Below are positions 8,514-16,748 of a stretch of 64,000 bases of DNA, piece after piece. The notes below the pieces were generated by a model. The model did no database searches. It was not told the origin of the DNA and saw only the letters and a program-made list of their open reading frames with translations. Source of the DNA: Variovorax paradoxus (GTDB lineage: Bacteria; Pseudomonadota; Gammaproteobacteria; Burkholderiales; Burkholderiaceae_C); contig NZ_JAUSXL010000002.1 of the NCBI RefSeq assembly GCF_030815975.1, positions 2,170,001 through 2,234,000 on the forward strand, given 5' to 3'. The position numbers were made by a program, and so were the translations under genes. Every line of letters starts with the position of its first letter. Position 1 is the stretch's first letter.

Positions 8514-10216
8514 GGTCGTCCACCGGGGGCAACGGGGCTTGAACGCCCCGTAAAGTTGGGTAAACGCAGCTTCCGGATGTCAACCGGAAGTTCTGCAAAA
8601 AGCATGGCGCCGCCTTGCACGCTGGCGGGCACGGCGGCGATGTTTTCCTCGAGTATCGAGGGGAGGGTGCAGCCGCCCAGGTCCGCATGGTCCGCCCGCG
8701 CCCGTTCGAGGATCTCGCTGGCCAATTGGCGCAGCTGCGCGGCCGAGGCCCGGATGCGCGCCCTGAACTCGGCATCGTCCAGCCGCGCGTCCTTCAGGCT
8801 CCGATTGAGCTCGGCGAACCAGGGCATGGCGGCCTGGTCGAGCATGACCGGGGCGTTGCGCTTGGCACTGGCCGCGGACCAGCTGCGCAGCAGTTGCTGC
8901 ACCGCGAGGTTCAGGCGCCGGCAGTGCTGCAGCTCTTCCTTCAGGCTGCCCAGCAGCATCAGGTCGGTGAGCCGCTGCTGGAAGAAGATCTGCGAGAGCA
9001 CGCCCCAGTAGTAGGTGTAGTCCCAGATCACCTTCACCGGCAGCACCTCGGGGTCGCCGAACAGCGGGTACTGGTCCTGGTAGAGCGCCAGCGTGCTCTC
9101 GTAGAACGAGTGATAGATCTGGTCGTAGAGCTGCGCGCGGGCTTCGAGCGAACGGCCCGCGCGGTCGTGCGCCACCAGGTCGGTGATGTAGGTGTTGCTG
9201 ATTGCGATGAAGTCGCTGCCCGGCGAATAGAAGGGGTCGAGGAACAGCCCGGCCTCGCCCGTCAGGGCCCAGCGCTGGCCCGAGAACACCTGTTTGCAGC
9301 CGTGCGAGAAGTGCTTGAGAAACGCGAAGTCCTGCAGCAGGTGTCGCTTGCCGTCGAGCGCGTCGTACAGCCTCGGCTGGTAGGTGGCGAACCACTGCAT
9401 GGCCTTGTCGAAGGTGTCGATGGTGTCCAGCGGGTGCAGCTTCGGGTCGGCCACGATGCCCACCGAATGCGAGCCCGAGGCCAGCGGAATCAGCCAGGCC
9501 CAGTAGCCCGCGCCCACCAGGTGGTTGGTGGAAAGCCAGCGCGCCTGCGGATCGCAGCGCTCGCGCCATGTGGCGTTGTCGCTCCATTCGTCGATGGCAA
9601 TGCGCTCGCCGATGCGGAACCACACGGCGTTGACGTCGTGGGCGTTGGCCTCGGCAAGACCGAGCTTGCGCTTGAGCAGGCCGGCGCGGCCGCAGGCATC
9701 GACCAGCCAGCGCGCCTGGGCGCTGTGGGTTTCGCCGCCGCGCGTCCATTCGAGGCGGTGCGGTGCCTCGGCGTCCGGCGCCAGCTCGACGCGGCGCACC
9801 AGCGCGGCATCGTCGAAGCGCACGCCGCGCCGCACGGCTTCCTCGGCCAGGTAGTTTTCGAAGATGCCGCGGTCGATCTGGTAGCTCGGCACCGCCAGGT
9901 AGCGGCTGGCGCCGATCTCGGTGACCTGGTCGATGTCGCGCCGGCCTTCGCTGAAGAAGAAGCGGAAGCCGAACTTGCGCAGCTGCGCGCTGTGCATGTG
10001 GGGCTCGAGGCCGAGCACCGTGTCGAAGTAGTGCGCGCCGATCTCGACCGACGACTCGCCCACCTTGTGCGCCGCGTGCGGCACCGGGTGCGTGCGGCGC
10101 TCCAGCACCAGCACGTCGAGGTCCTGGAAGCGCTGCTTCAGCTGCAGCGCCAGGGTCAGGCCCGCGAGCCCGCCGCCCATGATCACTGCGTCACATCGTT
10201 GCGCAGTGCCGGCCAT
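8510..10216 (-). CDS. FAD-dependent halogenase-like oxidoreductase
   Basis: A 568-residue flavoprotein of the tryptophan-halogenase-like family. It has an N-terminal FAD motif GGGLAGL, then KVGESS near residue 52. LRKFGFRFFF corresponds to the region that holds the catalytic lysine in true halogenases. GYWAWLIP is a variant of the halogenase WxWxIP signature. Similar proteins occur in aryl-polyene, xanthomonadin and flexirubin-type pigment clusters, where their reaction is often unproven. The gene lies 6 bases after the chain-length-factor gene and overlaps the response regulator by four bases. Halogenation, hydroxylation or another oxidation of an ACP-bound chain are all possible. Confidence 0.82.
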   Translation of the reverse strand: MAGTAQRCDAVIMGGGLAGLTLALQLKQRFQDLDVLVLERRTHPVPHAAHKVGESSVEIGAHYFDTVLGLEPHMHSAQLRKFGFRFFFSEGRRDIDQVTEIGASRYLAVPSYQIDRGIFENYLAEEAVRRGVRFDDAALVRRVELAPDAEAPHRLEWTRGGETHSAQARWLVDACGRAGLLKRKLGLAEANAHDVNAVWFRIGERIAIDEWSDNATWRERCDPQARWLSTNHLVGAGYWAWLIPLASGSHSVGIVADPKLHPLDTIDTFDKAMQWFATYQPRLYDALDGKRHLLQDFAFLKHFSHGCKQVFSGQRWALTGEAGLFLDPFYSPGSDFIAISNTYITDLVAHDRAGRSLEARAQLYDQIYHSFYESTLALYQDQYPLFGDPEVLPVKVIWDYTYYWGVLSQIFFQQRLTDLMLLGSLKEELQHCRRLNLAVQQLLRSWSAASAKRNAPVMLDQAAMPWFAELNRSLKDARLDDAEFRARIRASAAQLRQLASEILERARADHADLGGCTLPSILEENIAAVPASVQGGAMLFAELPVDIRKLRLPNFTGRSSPVAPGGRP

Positions 10217-10222
10217 GGAGCC

Positions 10223-11068
10223 TCAGTCCCGGACCCGCTGCAGTTGAAGCCGCAGCGACAGGGCGGAAGACAGCGGCAGGCCGATGGGCGGTGGCGGGTC
10301 GTCTTCCAGGCGCGCCAGCGCTTCGAACAAGCCGAGCGCATGGGCCATCGGGTTGATGTGCGCCAGCGTTTTCGCGGCGTCGGAAAGCGGTACGGGCACA
10401 GTGCAATCGCCGCCGTTCTCTTCCACCGACCAATCGAGCACGGCCACGCTGCGTTCCGTGCGTTCGGCCGCAATCACCAGCGCCACGGCCAAGAGGCCCT
10501 GGCTGTCGGTCACCGAGGTCAGCGGGCCCACCGTGGGCGTGTCGTAGCCCACCAGCAGCACCGGCGACTGATCGGCCGCGCATTGCACGGCCGCTTCGAG
10601 CAGGCCGGCGGCAAAGCTGTTTTCGTAGGCCGAGACCGAGTTGCTGGCCGCCATGCAGCCGGTGCCGATGGTCCAGTAGCCCACGGCCGCGTTGTGCACC
10701 GAGTTGTGAAAGCGCGTGGGCGACAACACCGTGGGGTCGGTGGCGAGCGTGCTGCACATGTAGTCGTTGATCGAGAGATCGCCGTGCGCCGAGACGAACA
10801 CGCAGGGCACGTCCGCAGCGTTGCGGCCCGAGCCCGCCATCGACGCGGCGGCCACTTCGAGCGCCAGGGCCACCGTGTCGGGCGCGCGGCGGCGCTCGGC
10901 CGGCGCCAGCACCTGCGGCGAGGGGCGCCTGGCGGGTGGATCGGCCAGCGCGCCTTCGCCGCGGAGGGCGGCGCGGGCGGCGTCCCAGCCCGGCAGGGTG
11001 GGCGTCCAGAAGGCCGGGCCTTCGATGTAGAGAGTCGGGGGCCTGGGGGCGCTCATGCGGGTTGTCAT
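10223..11068 (-). CDS. Ketosynthase-like chain length factor
   Basis: A 281-residue protein of the beta-ketoacyl synthase-like, N-terminal type (PF13723-like). These proteins pair with a catalytic ketosynthase in aryl-polyene and related type II systems. It has FHNSVHNAAVGYWTIGTG and VLLVGYDTPTVGPL but lacks the C-terminal half with the catalytic histidines. A cysteine in GTGCMAASNS falls near the ketosynthase nucleophile position, which is unusual for a partner subunit. ATG 11068 has GAAGGAGAC upstream, an excellent ribosome site, so I prefer it to the longer start at 11116. It lies between the ketosynthase and the halogenase-like gene. Confidence 0.8.
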   Translation of the reverse strand: MTTRMSAPRPPTLYIEGPAFWTPTLPGWDAARAALRGEGALADPPARRPSPQVLAPAERRRAPDTVALALEVAAASMAGSGRNAADVPCVFVSAHGDLSINDYMCSTLATDPTVLSPTRFHNSVHNAAVGYWTIGTGCMAASNSVSAYENSFAAGLLEAAVQCAADQSPVLLVGYDTPTVGPLTSVTDSQGLLAVALVIAAERTERSVAVLDWSVEENGGDCTVPVPLSDAAKTLAHINPMAHALGLFEALARLEDDPPPPIGLPLSSALSLRLQLQRVRD

Positions 11069-11082
11069 TGGATGTCTCCTTC

Positions 11083-11141
11083 GCGAAACACCGTGGAACC
11101 GGCTTTGCCGGGCCACCGGTGTTGCCCCCGGTAGGGGGAGG
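11083..11141. repeat. Intergenic palindromic repeat (family C, copy 1)
   Basis: ACACCG-GGAACCGGCTT-GCCGGGCC-GGTGTTGCC forms a nested inverted repeat between the ketosynthase and chain-length-factor genes. A close copy occurs at 30602-30650. It lies inside an operon, so any hairpin in the message would be between coding regions and could affect relative expression. Confidence 0.6.
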
Positions 11142-11180
11142 GAGGAGCGACACGAAGTGCGCGGAGCCTGGGGGCGAGCA

Positions 11181-12374
11181 TCATTTACCGAACACCAGCG
11201 AGCAGTTGTTGCCGCCGAAGCCGAAGGAATTGGTCAGCGCGTAGCGCACCTCGCCATGCGCGGGCGCGAGCCTGATCTGCGGGCCGAAGCCCGCGTCGAG
11301 CTGGTTCGTGTTCACCGTGCCCGGCATCAGGCCGCGCTCGATCGCGAGCAGGCTGATCACCGATTCGACGATGCCCGCCGCCCCCAGCGTGTGGCCCATG
11401 AAGCCCTTGGTCGAGCTGGCATGGGTGCGCGCCGGAAAGCGCCGCGCCACCAGGGCGCCTTCGACCTCGTCGTTCTTCTGGCTCGCGGTGCCGTGCATGT
11501 TGATGTAGTCGATGGCCTCGGGCGCCAGGCCCGCGCGCGCCAGCGCCTCGTCGAGCGCGCGCTCGGCGCCCAGGCCCTCGGGGTGCGGCGTCGACATGTG
11601 GTGCGCATCGCTGGCTTCGCCGTAGCCCAAGAGCCGCAGCGGCGCGGCTGCATCGTCCTGCACGCGCTCCAGCAGCGCGAAGCCGGCGGCCTCGCCGAGG
11701 CTGATGCCCTTGCGGCCGGCATCGAAGGGCCGGCACGGCTCGCTCGACACCAGTTCGAGCGAATTGAAGCCGAACAGCACGCTGCCGCACAGCGTGTCGA
11801 CTCCGCCCACCACGGCGGCGTCGGCCAGGCCGAGGCGGATCAGCCGCTCGGCCGAGGCGAACACCTTGGCGCTCGACGAGCAGGCGGTGGAAATGGTCTC
11901 GCTCGGCCCGGTGAGCCCGAGCACCTGCTGCACGAACATGGCCAGCGAATGCGGCGTGTGCACGGCCGGGCGGCGCTGGCTGGCGGGAAAGAGGCCGCCG
12001 GCGTCGAGCTGGGTGTAGGCCAGCTCGGTCTCGCCGATGCTGGAGGTCGAGGTGCCCAGGATCAGCGCGATGCGCGAGGCGCCGTACCTGGCCCGCGCAG
12101 TCGCCACGGCTTCGGGAAAACCATCCGCATGCAGGCCCAGCCAGGCCAGCCGGTTGTTGCGGCAGTCCCACGAGGCCAGCGCCTCGGGCAGGCGGATGTC
12201 CTCGAGCCCGTCGACCCGGCCGATCCAGGTGGGCAGCGGCGCGTCGCCGAAATCGTTGGCGCGCAGGCCGCTGCGCGAATGCTCGAGCGCCTCGGCGAGC
12301 GGCTCCTTGCCGACGCCGACGGCCGACGTGGCCGTGAAGGCGCTGATCTGAAGGGGAGAAATGCGGGGCGGCAC
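11181..12374 (-). CDS. Beta-ketoacyl-ACP synthase (FabF/FabB type)
   Basis: A condensing enzyme of about 397 residues with the full catalytic set: nucleophile Cys in STACSSSAKVF, first His in NMHGTASQKNDE and second His in STKGFMGHTLGAAG, with C-terminal NSFGFGGNNCSLVF. It should extend an ACP-bound chain. GTG 12374 is chosen because family similarity begins there (ISPLQISAFTATSAVG); no ATG fits. It heads the minus-strand operon with the chain-length-factor and halogenase-like genes. No acyl carrier protein, reductase or dehydratase lies beside it, so it must borrow those functions or depend on another locus. Confidence 0.88.
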   Translation of the reverse strand: MPPRISPLQISAFTATSAVGVGKEPLAEALEHSRSGLRANDFGDAPLPTWIGRVDGLEDIRLPEALASWDCRNNRLAWLGLHADGFPEAVATARARYGASRIALILGTSTSSIGETELAYTQLDAGGLFPASQRRPAVHTPHSLAMFVQQVLGLTGPSETISTACSSSAKVFASAERLIRLGLADAAVVGGVDTLCGSVLFGFNSLELVSSEPCRPFDAGRKGISLGEAAGFALLERVQDDAAAPLRLLGYGEASDAHHMSTPHPEGLGAERALDEALARAGLAPEAIDYINMHGTASQKNDEVEGALVARRFPARTHASSTKGFMGHTLGAAGIVESVISLLAIERGLMPGTVNTNQLDAGFGPQIRLAPAHGEVRYALTNSFGFGGNNCSLVFGK

Positions 12375-12502
12375 GTTGCTTTTGGGTGGCGGACGGAAGG
12401 TGAATGATCGCTCTGGGAGCGAAGCGGAGGTAACCGGAAAGTGACAGCCTACCAGTTGCGCGGGGCCCGCGGCGTCAGCTGTTTTCCTATACGGCCCGTG
12501 CC

Positions 12503-13888
12503 CTATGGGCGCTCGGCGGGGGCCTTGGTGGTGGTGATGCGGGCCGCCAGCGCCACCAGCAGCAGCACCGGCACGCCCAGCAGCGCGGTGGCGGTGAAGA
12601 ACTGGGCATAGCCGTGCGCATCGACAAAAGCGCCCGAGTAGCCGGCGATGAACTTGGGCAGCAGCAGCATCAGCGAGCTGAACAGGGCGTACTGCGTGGC
12701 CGAATAGCTGATGTTCGTGAGGCTCGACAGGTAGGCAATGAAGGCCGCCGAGGCAATGCCGCCGGCCAGGTTGTCGGCCGACACTACCGCAATCAGCGCC
12801 GTCAGGTCGTGCCCGCGCGAGGCCAGCCAGGCAAAGAGCAGGTTGCTCGCGGCGCTGAGCACCGCGCCCAGCATCAGCACGCGCATCACGCCCAGCCGCA
12901 TCGACAGCACGCCGCCCACGAAGGCGCCCACCAGCGTCATGACCACGCCGTAGATCTTGCTGACCGTGGCCACCTCGTCCTTGGTGAAGCCCATGTCCAC
13001 GTAGAAGGGGTTGGCCATGATGCCCATCACCACGTCGCTGATGCGGTAGATGGCAATCAGCGAAAGAATCAGCGCGGCCTGCCACTTGTAGCGCCGGATG
13101 AAGTCCGCAAAGGGCTCGACCAGCACGCCCTGCAGCCATTCGGCCGCGTTCTTCGGCTTGGGCAGCACGCGGCGCACCGGCTCGGGCGAGAGCAGCACCG
13201 TGAGCACGCCCACCGCCATCGAGGCCGCCATCACCAGGTAGGCCGTTTTCCAGGCGCCGTTCTGGTAGGCCGCCGCACCCGTGGCGCCAGCGGCCGGCGC
13301 CACTTCGGCCCAGGCCGCCACCCACAGCACGCCGGCGCCGGCCCAGATCATCGCCAGCCGATAGCCGGTCTGGTAGGCGGCGGCGAGCGCGGCCTGCTTG
13401 CGGGTTTCGGCCGACTCGATGCGGAAGGCGTCGAGCGCGATGTCCTGCGTGGCCGAGCCGAAGGCGACCAGCAGCGCGCACCAGATCAGCGGCGCCAGGC
13501 CCTGGCGCGGGTCGTTGAGCGCCATGCCGACCAGCCCGGCGATCACCACGCCCTGCGCCAGCAGCAGCCAGCCGCGCCGGCGCCCGAGCAGCGTGGTCAG
13601 CGGCGGCAGCGGCAGCCGGTCGACCAGCGGTGCCCAGGCCCACTTGAAGCCGTAGGCCAGGCCCACCCAGCTCAGGTAGCCGATGGTGGTGCGGTCGATG
13701 CCCGCCTCGCGCAGGCGAAAGCTCAGCGTGCCCAGCACCAGCAGCAGCGGCAGGCCGGCGGAAAAGCCCAGCGCCAGCATGCGCAGCGTGGCGGGCTCCA
13801 GGTAGACCTTGAGCGCATCGCGCCAGGGCAGGGAGGGGGCGGTGGAGGTTTCGGCGGGCTGGGCAGACATGAACTTCGGATTGTCCAT
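12503..13888 (-). CDS. ampG: AmpG-like MFS permease
   Basis: A polytopic transporter of the major facilitator superfamily, AmpG type. AmpG imports anhydromuropeptides from the periplasm for cell-wall recycling. Matching segments are GFSAGLPLLLVLGTLSFRLREAGI, WVGLAYGFKWAWAPLVDRL, FGSATQDIALDAFRIE and MANPFYVDMGFTK. About 12 membrane segments are expected. The start is unclear: ATG 13888 and ATG 13870 (MSAQPAE) are both plausible and neither has a strong ribosome site. It is divergent from the M48 peptidase gene. The 128-base gap to the ketosynthase suggests a separate unit. Confidence 0.85.
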   Translation of the reverse strand: MDNPKFMSAQPAETSTAPSLPWRDALKVYLEPATLRMLALGFSAGLPLLLVLGTLSFRLREAGIDRTTIGYLSWVGLAYGFKWAWAPLVDRLPLPPLTTLLGRRRGWLLLAQGVVIAGLVGMALNDPRQGLAPLIWCALLVAFGSATQDIALDAFRIESAETRKQAALAAAYQTGYRLAMIWAGAGVLWVAAWAEVAPAAGATGAAAYQNGAWKTAYLVMAASMAVGVLTVLLSPEPVRRVLPKPKNAAEWLQGVLVEPFADFIRRYKWQAALILSLIAIYRISDVVMGIMANPFYVDMGFTKDEVATVSKIYGVVMTLVGAFVGGVLSMRLGVMRVLMLGAVLSAASNLLFAWLASRGHDLTALIAVVSADNLAGGIASAAFIAYLSSLTNISYSATQYALFSSLMLLLPKFIAGYSGAFVDAHGYAQFFTATALLGVPVLLLVALAARITTTKAPAERP

Positions 13889-13947
13889 GAGGGCGCGCCG
13901 CATGCCGAGCCCGTCTTTTTGTCGGCAATTGTTCCTATGATCCGCGC

Positions 13948-14814
13948 ATGTGCACACGATGCGAGCTTCTCGTTTCCTCCGCGGCTTCTTCGGCGTCGCG
14001 CGCCTCGGCCTGGCAGCCGCGGCGGGCCTTCCTGCTCGCGGCGGCCGGTGCGGCATTGGCCGGGCCGGCCCTGGCGCAGGTGAACGTGGGCAATGCCTCG
14101 GTGGCGCGCAACCTGGTGCCGGCCGACCGCATCGAGGCCGCCGGCGTGCAGCAGTACGGCCAGCTGCTCGAACAGGCGCGCGCCAAGGGCGCGCTCGCGG
14201 GCGACGGCAATGCGCAGCTGCAGCGGCTGCGCACCATCGCGAACCGGCTGATCCCCTTTGCCACGCCGTGGAACTCGCGCGCGCGCGACTGGAAATGGGA
14301 AGTCAACCTCATCGGCAGCAAGCAGATCAATGCCTTCTGCATGCCCGGCGGCAAGATCGCGTTCTTCACCGGCATCCTCGAACAGCTCAAGCTCAGTGAC
14401 GACGAGGTCGCCATGGTGATGGGGCACGAGATGGCCCATGCGCTGCGCGAGCATGCGCGCGCGCGCATGGCCAAGAGCGCGGGCACCGGCGCGGCCCTTT
14501 CCATCGGTGCGCAGCTGCTGGGGCTGGGCCAGATGGGCGACCTGGCGGCCCGCGCCGGCACGCAGCTGCTGACTCTCAAATTCAGCCGCAGCGACGAAAC
14601 CGAGGCCGATCTCGTCGGGCTCGAACTCGCGGCGCGCGCGGGCTATGACCCGAAGGCCTCGGTCACGCTCTGGAACAAGATGGCCACCGCCTCGAAGAAC
14701 CAGGGCGGCCTGAGCTTTCTTTCCACCCACCCGAGCGGGCCGGACCGCATCCAGAAGCTCGAGGCCAGCCTGCCGAAGGTCGAAGGGCTTTACCGGGAAG
14801 CGAAGCGGAGCTGA
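13948..14814 (+). CDS. M48-family metallopeptidase, exported
   Basis: A 288-residue zinc metallopeptidase with an N-terminal signal (RRAFLLAAAGAALAGPALA, cleavage near residue 43). The active site GHEMAHALREH carries the HExxH zinc motif, and the third ligand Glu is probably in SDETEADLVGLELAARAGYDP. It resembles LoiP/BepA-type periplasmic peptidases, which clear misfolded envelope proteins. It stands alone, divergent from the AmpG-like gene and followed by a palindromic repeat. Confidence 0.92.
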   Translation: MCTRCELLVSSAASSASRASAWQPRRAFLLAAAGAALAGPALAQVNVGNASVARNLVPADRIEAAGVQQYGQLLEQARAKGALAGDGNAQLQRLRTIANRLIPFATPWNSRARDWKWEVNLIGSKQINAFCMPGGKIAFFTGILEQLKLSDDEVAMVMGHEMAHALREHARARMAKSAGTGAALSIGAQLLGLGQMGDLAARAGTQLLTLKFSRSDETEADLVGLELAARAGYDPKASVTLWNKMATASKNQGGLSFLSTHPSGPDRIQKLEASLPKVEGLYREAKRS

Positions 14815-14821
14815 TGCCTGG

Positions 14822-14935
14822 CTCCCTCTCCCTCTGGGAGAGGGCAGGGGTGAGGGCCGCGGCCTTCCATAATGAGCCGCGCTTCATCGGCGGCACGGAG
14901 CCCTCACCCCAACCCTCTCCCGGGGGGAGAGGGGG
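14822..14935. repeat. REP-like double hairpin (family A, copy 1)
   Basis: Two hairpins in inverted arrangement. CCCTCTCCC/GGGAGAGGG occurs at 14824-14844 and again at 14913-14933, and the flanks (AGGGGTGAGGGC and GCCCTCACCCC) are also mutually inverted. This BIME-like unit recurs at 38823-38932 and, in diverged form, at 43485-43582. It follows the M48 peptidase stop and lies just upstream of the atzF promoter. Confidence 0.8.
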
Positions 14936-14974
14936 CAAATCCCTCACGACGCTGAAAAGACGCCCTGTTCTCGC

Positions 14975-14991
14975 TTGGCACATTGCTTGCA
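14975..14991 (+). promoter_or_regulatory. Sigma-54 (-24/-12) promoter for atzF
   Basis: TTGGCACATTGCTTGCA matches the RpoN consensus YTGGCAC-N5-TTGCW, with GG (14977-14978) and GC (14989-14990) exactly 10 bases apart. Predicted transcription start is near 15002, and the atzF ATG is at 15025. Sigma-54 control fits a nitrogen-scavenging gene set. No clear NtrC-type enhancer was identified upstream. Confidence 0.8.
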
Positions 14992-14996
14992 TCTCG

Positions 14997-15010
14997 ACTT
15001 GTACACAAGT
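14997..15010. promoter_or_regulatory. Candidate GntR operator over the atzF start of transcription
   Basis: ACTTGT-AC-ACAAGT is an inverted repeat with perfect 6-bp arms around 2 bases, in the style of GntR/FadR-family operators. It covers the transcription start predicted from the sigma-54 site, so a bound protein would block initiation. The likely ligand-responsive regulator is the GntR protein encoded at the end of the same cluster (27584-28354). Confidence 0.6.
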
Positions 15011-15024
15011 TTGGATGCTTGATC

Positions 15025-16731
15025 ATGGTGCATGAAGAAAACGGATCGGCCGCGGCGGCGTGGATCGCGCGCTTCGCGCAGCCGGTGCCCGGTGCGGGCA
15101 CCGGCCCCCTTGCGGGCCTGCGCTTTGCCGTCAAGGACAACATCGACGTGGCCGGCGTGCCCACCACCGCCGCCTGCCCGGCCTTCGATCGCCGGCCGCA
15201 AGAGCACTCGGCCGTGGTGCGGAAGCTGCTCGATGCCGGTGCATCGCTGCTGGGAAAGACCAACCTCGACCAGTTCGCCTGCGGCCTGAACGGCACGCGC
15301 TCGCCGTATGGCGAGGTGCCCAATGCCTTCGACGCGCGCTATGTCTCGGGCGGCTCCAGCTCCGGGTCGGCCTATGTGGTGGCCGCGGGCGAGGTCGATT
15401 TCGCGCTCGGCACCGACACCGCCGGCTCGGGCCGCGTGCCCGCAGGGCTCAACAACATCGTCGGGCTCAAGCCCTCGCGCGGCCTGCTGAGCGCCTTTGG
15501 CGTGGTGCCCGCCGCGCAGAGCGCGGATTGCGTGTCGATCTTCGCGCGCACTGTTGGCCTGGCCGTCGACGTGCTTCTTGCGGCCGCCGGGCCCGACGCG
15601 CGCGATCCCTATTCACGCGAACTGGCGCTGCGCAGCGATCCGTTTCCATCGGCCTTCCGCTTCGGCGTGCCCGACACGCTGAGCTTCTTCGGCGATGCCG
15701 CGGCCGAAGACGCCTTTCGCGATGCGCAGGTGCGGCTGGCGGAGTTCGGCGGCACGGCCGTGGCGATTCCGTTTGCGCCGCTGGCCGAGGCCGCCGCGCT
15801 GCTGTATGAAAGCGCGCTCGTGGCCGAGCGCTATGCGGCGGTGCGCGGGTTCTTCGATGCGCACGGCTCCCAGGTGATCGAGCCGGTGCGCGGCATCCTC
15901 GAAAGCGGCCGCGGCTACGACGCCGCCGACGTGTTCGAGGCGCAGACCCGTCTGCGCGCGCTCGCGCAACGCATCGAGCCGATGTGGCGCGGCATCGACG
16001 TGCTGCTGGTGCCGACCGCGCCCACGCACTACACGCGCGAACAGATGCGCGCCGACCCCGTGGTGCGCAACCGCAACCTCGGCGCGTACACCAACTTCGT
16101 CAACCTGCTCGACTATGCCGCGATCTCGGTGCCGAGCTCCCTGCGCGCCGACGGCCTGCCCTTCGGCATCACGCTGATCGGCCCGTGCGGCAGCGATCTG
16201 GCGCTGGCCGAACTGGGCCAGCGCTATCACCACGCCACCGGACTGCCACAGGGCGCCACAGGCTTGCCGCTGCCCGAGCCGCGCGCCATTCCGGGCCTGG
16301 CCGCCTCGCCAGCGCAGACCATGCCCATCGCCGTCGTCGGCGCGCATCTCTCGGGCATGCCGCTCAACGGCCAGCTCACCGAACGCGGCGCCACGCTGCT
16401 GCGCGCCACCACCACCGCGCCGCGCTACCGCCTGCATGCCCTGCCGGGCACCGTGCCGCCCAAGCCGGGGCTGCAGCGCAGCGCGATCGGCGGCGCAGCC
16501 ATCGCGCTCGAAGTGTGGTCCGTTCCCGTCGCGCAGGTCGGCAGCTTCCTGGCCCTGATCCCGCCGCCGCTGGGTCTGGGCAGCGTCGAGCTCGCCGACG
16601 GCAGCTGGGTGCACGGCTTCATCTGCGAAGGCCATGCGCTCGCCGACGCCGAAGACGTGAGCCACCACGGCGGCTGGCGCGCCTACATCGCGAGCCGCGC
16701 CGCAGCTTCTTCCCGAGCCATTCCAACCTGA
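15025..16731 (+). CDS. atzF: Allophanate hydrolase
   Basis: This enzyme converts allophanate to ammonia and CO2, the last step of biuret, cyanuric acid and ATP-dependent urea breakdown. The 568 residues include an amidase-signature domain: Lys in FAVKDNIDVAG (about residue 38), the Ser-rich SGGSSSGSAYVVA and nucleophile Ser in GTDTAGSGRVPAG. A C-terminal domain typical of AtzF/DUR1,2-type enzymes follows. ATG 15025 follows GGATG and suits the predicted promoter; a longer in-frame start at 14983 would lie within the promoter. It is the first gene of the 13-kb nitrogen cluster. Confidence 0.93.
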   Translation: MVHEENGSAAAAWIARFAQPVPGAGTGPLAGLRFAVKDNIDVAGVPTTAACPAFDRRPQEHSAVVRKLLDAGASLLGKTNLDQFACGLNGTRSPYGEVPNAFDARYVSGGSSSGSAYVVAAGEVDFALGTDTAGSGRVPAGLNNIVGLKPSRGLLSAFGVVPAAQSADCVSIFARTVGLAVDVLLAAAGPDARDPYSRELALRSDPFPSAFRFGVPDTLSFFGDAAAEDAFRDAQVRLAEFGGTAVAIPFAPLAEAAALLYESALVAERYAAVRGFFDAHGSQVIEPVRGILESGRGYDAADVFEAQTRLRALAQRIEPMWRGIDVLLVPTAPTHYTREQMRADPVVRNRNLGAYTNFVNLLDYAAISVPSSLRADGLPFGITLIGPCGSDLALAELGQRYHHATGLPQGATGLPLPEPRAIPGLAASPAQTMPIAVVGAHLSGMPLNGQLTERGATLLRATTTAPRYRLHALPGTVPPKPGLQRSAIGGAAIALEVWSVPVAQVGSFLALIPPPLGLGSVELADGSWVHGFICEGHALADAEDVSHHGGWRAYIASRAAASSRAIPT

Positions 16732-16748
16732 CCGATCGAGGAGTCCTC

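Noticed and set aside
11181..13928. 915-residue fusion of the AmpG region with the ketosynthase
   Set aside because: The part over the permease gene is in a different frame from the permease and has no similarity. The ketosynthase begins near 12374.
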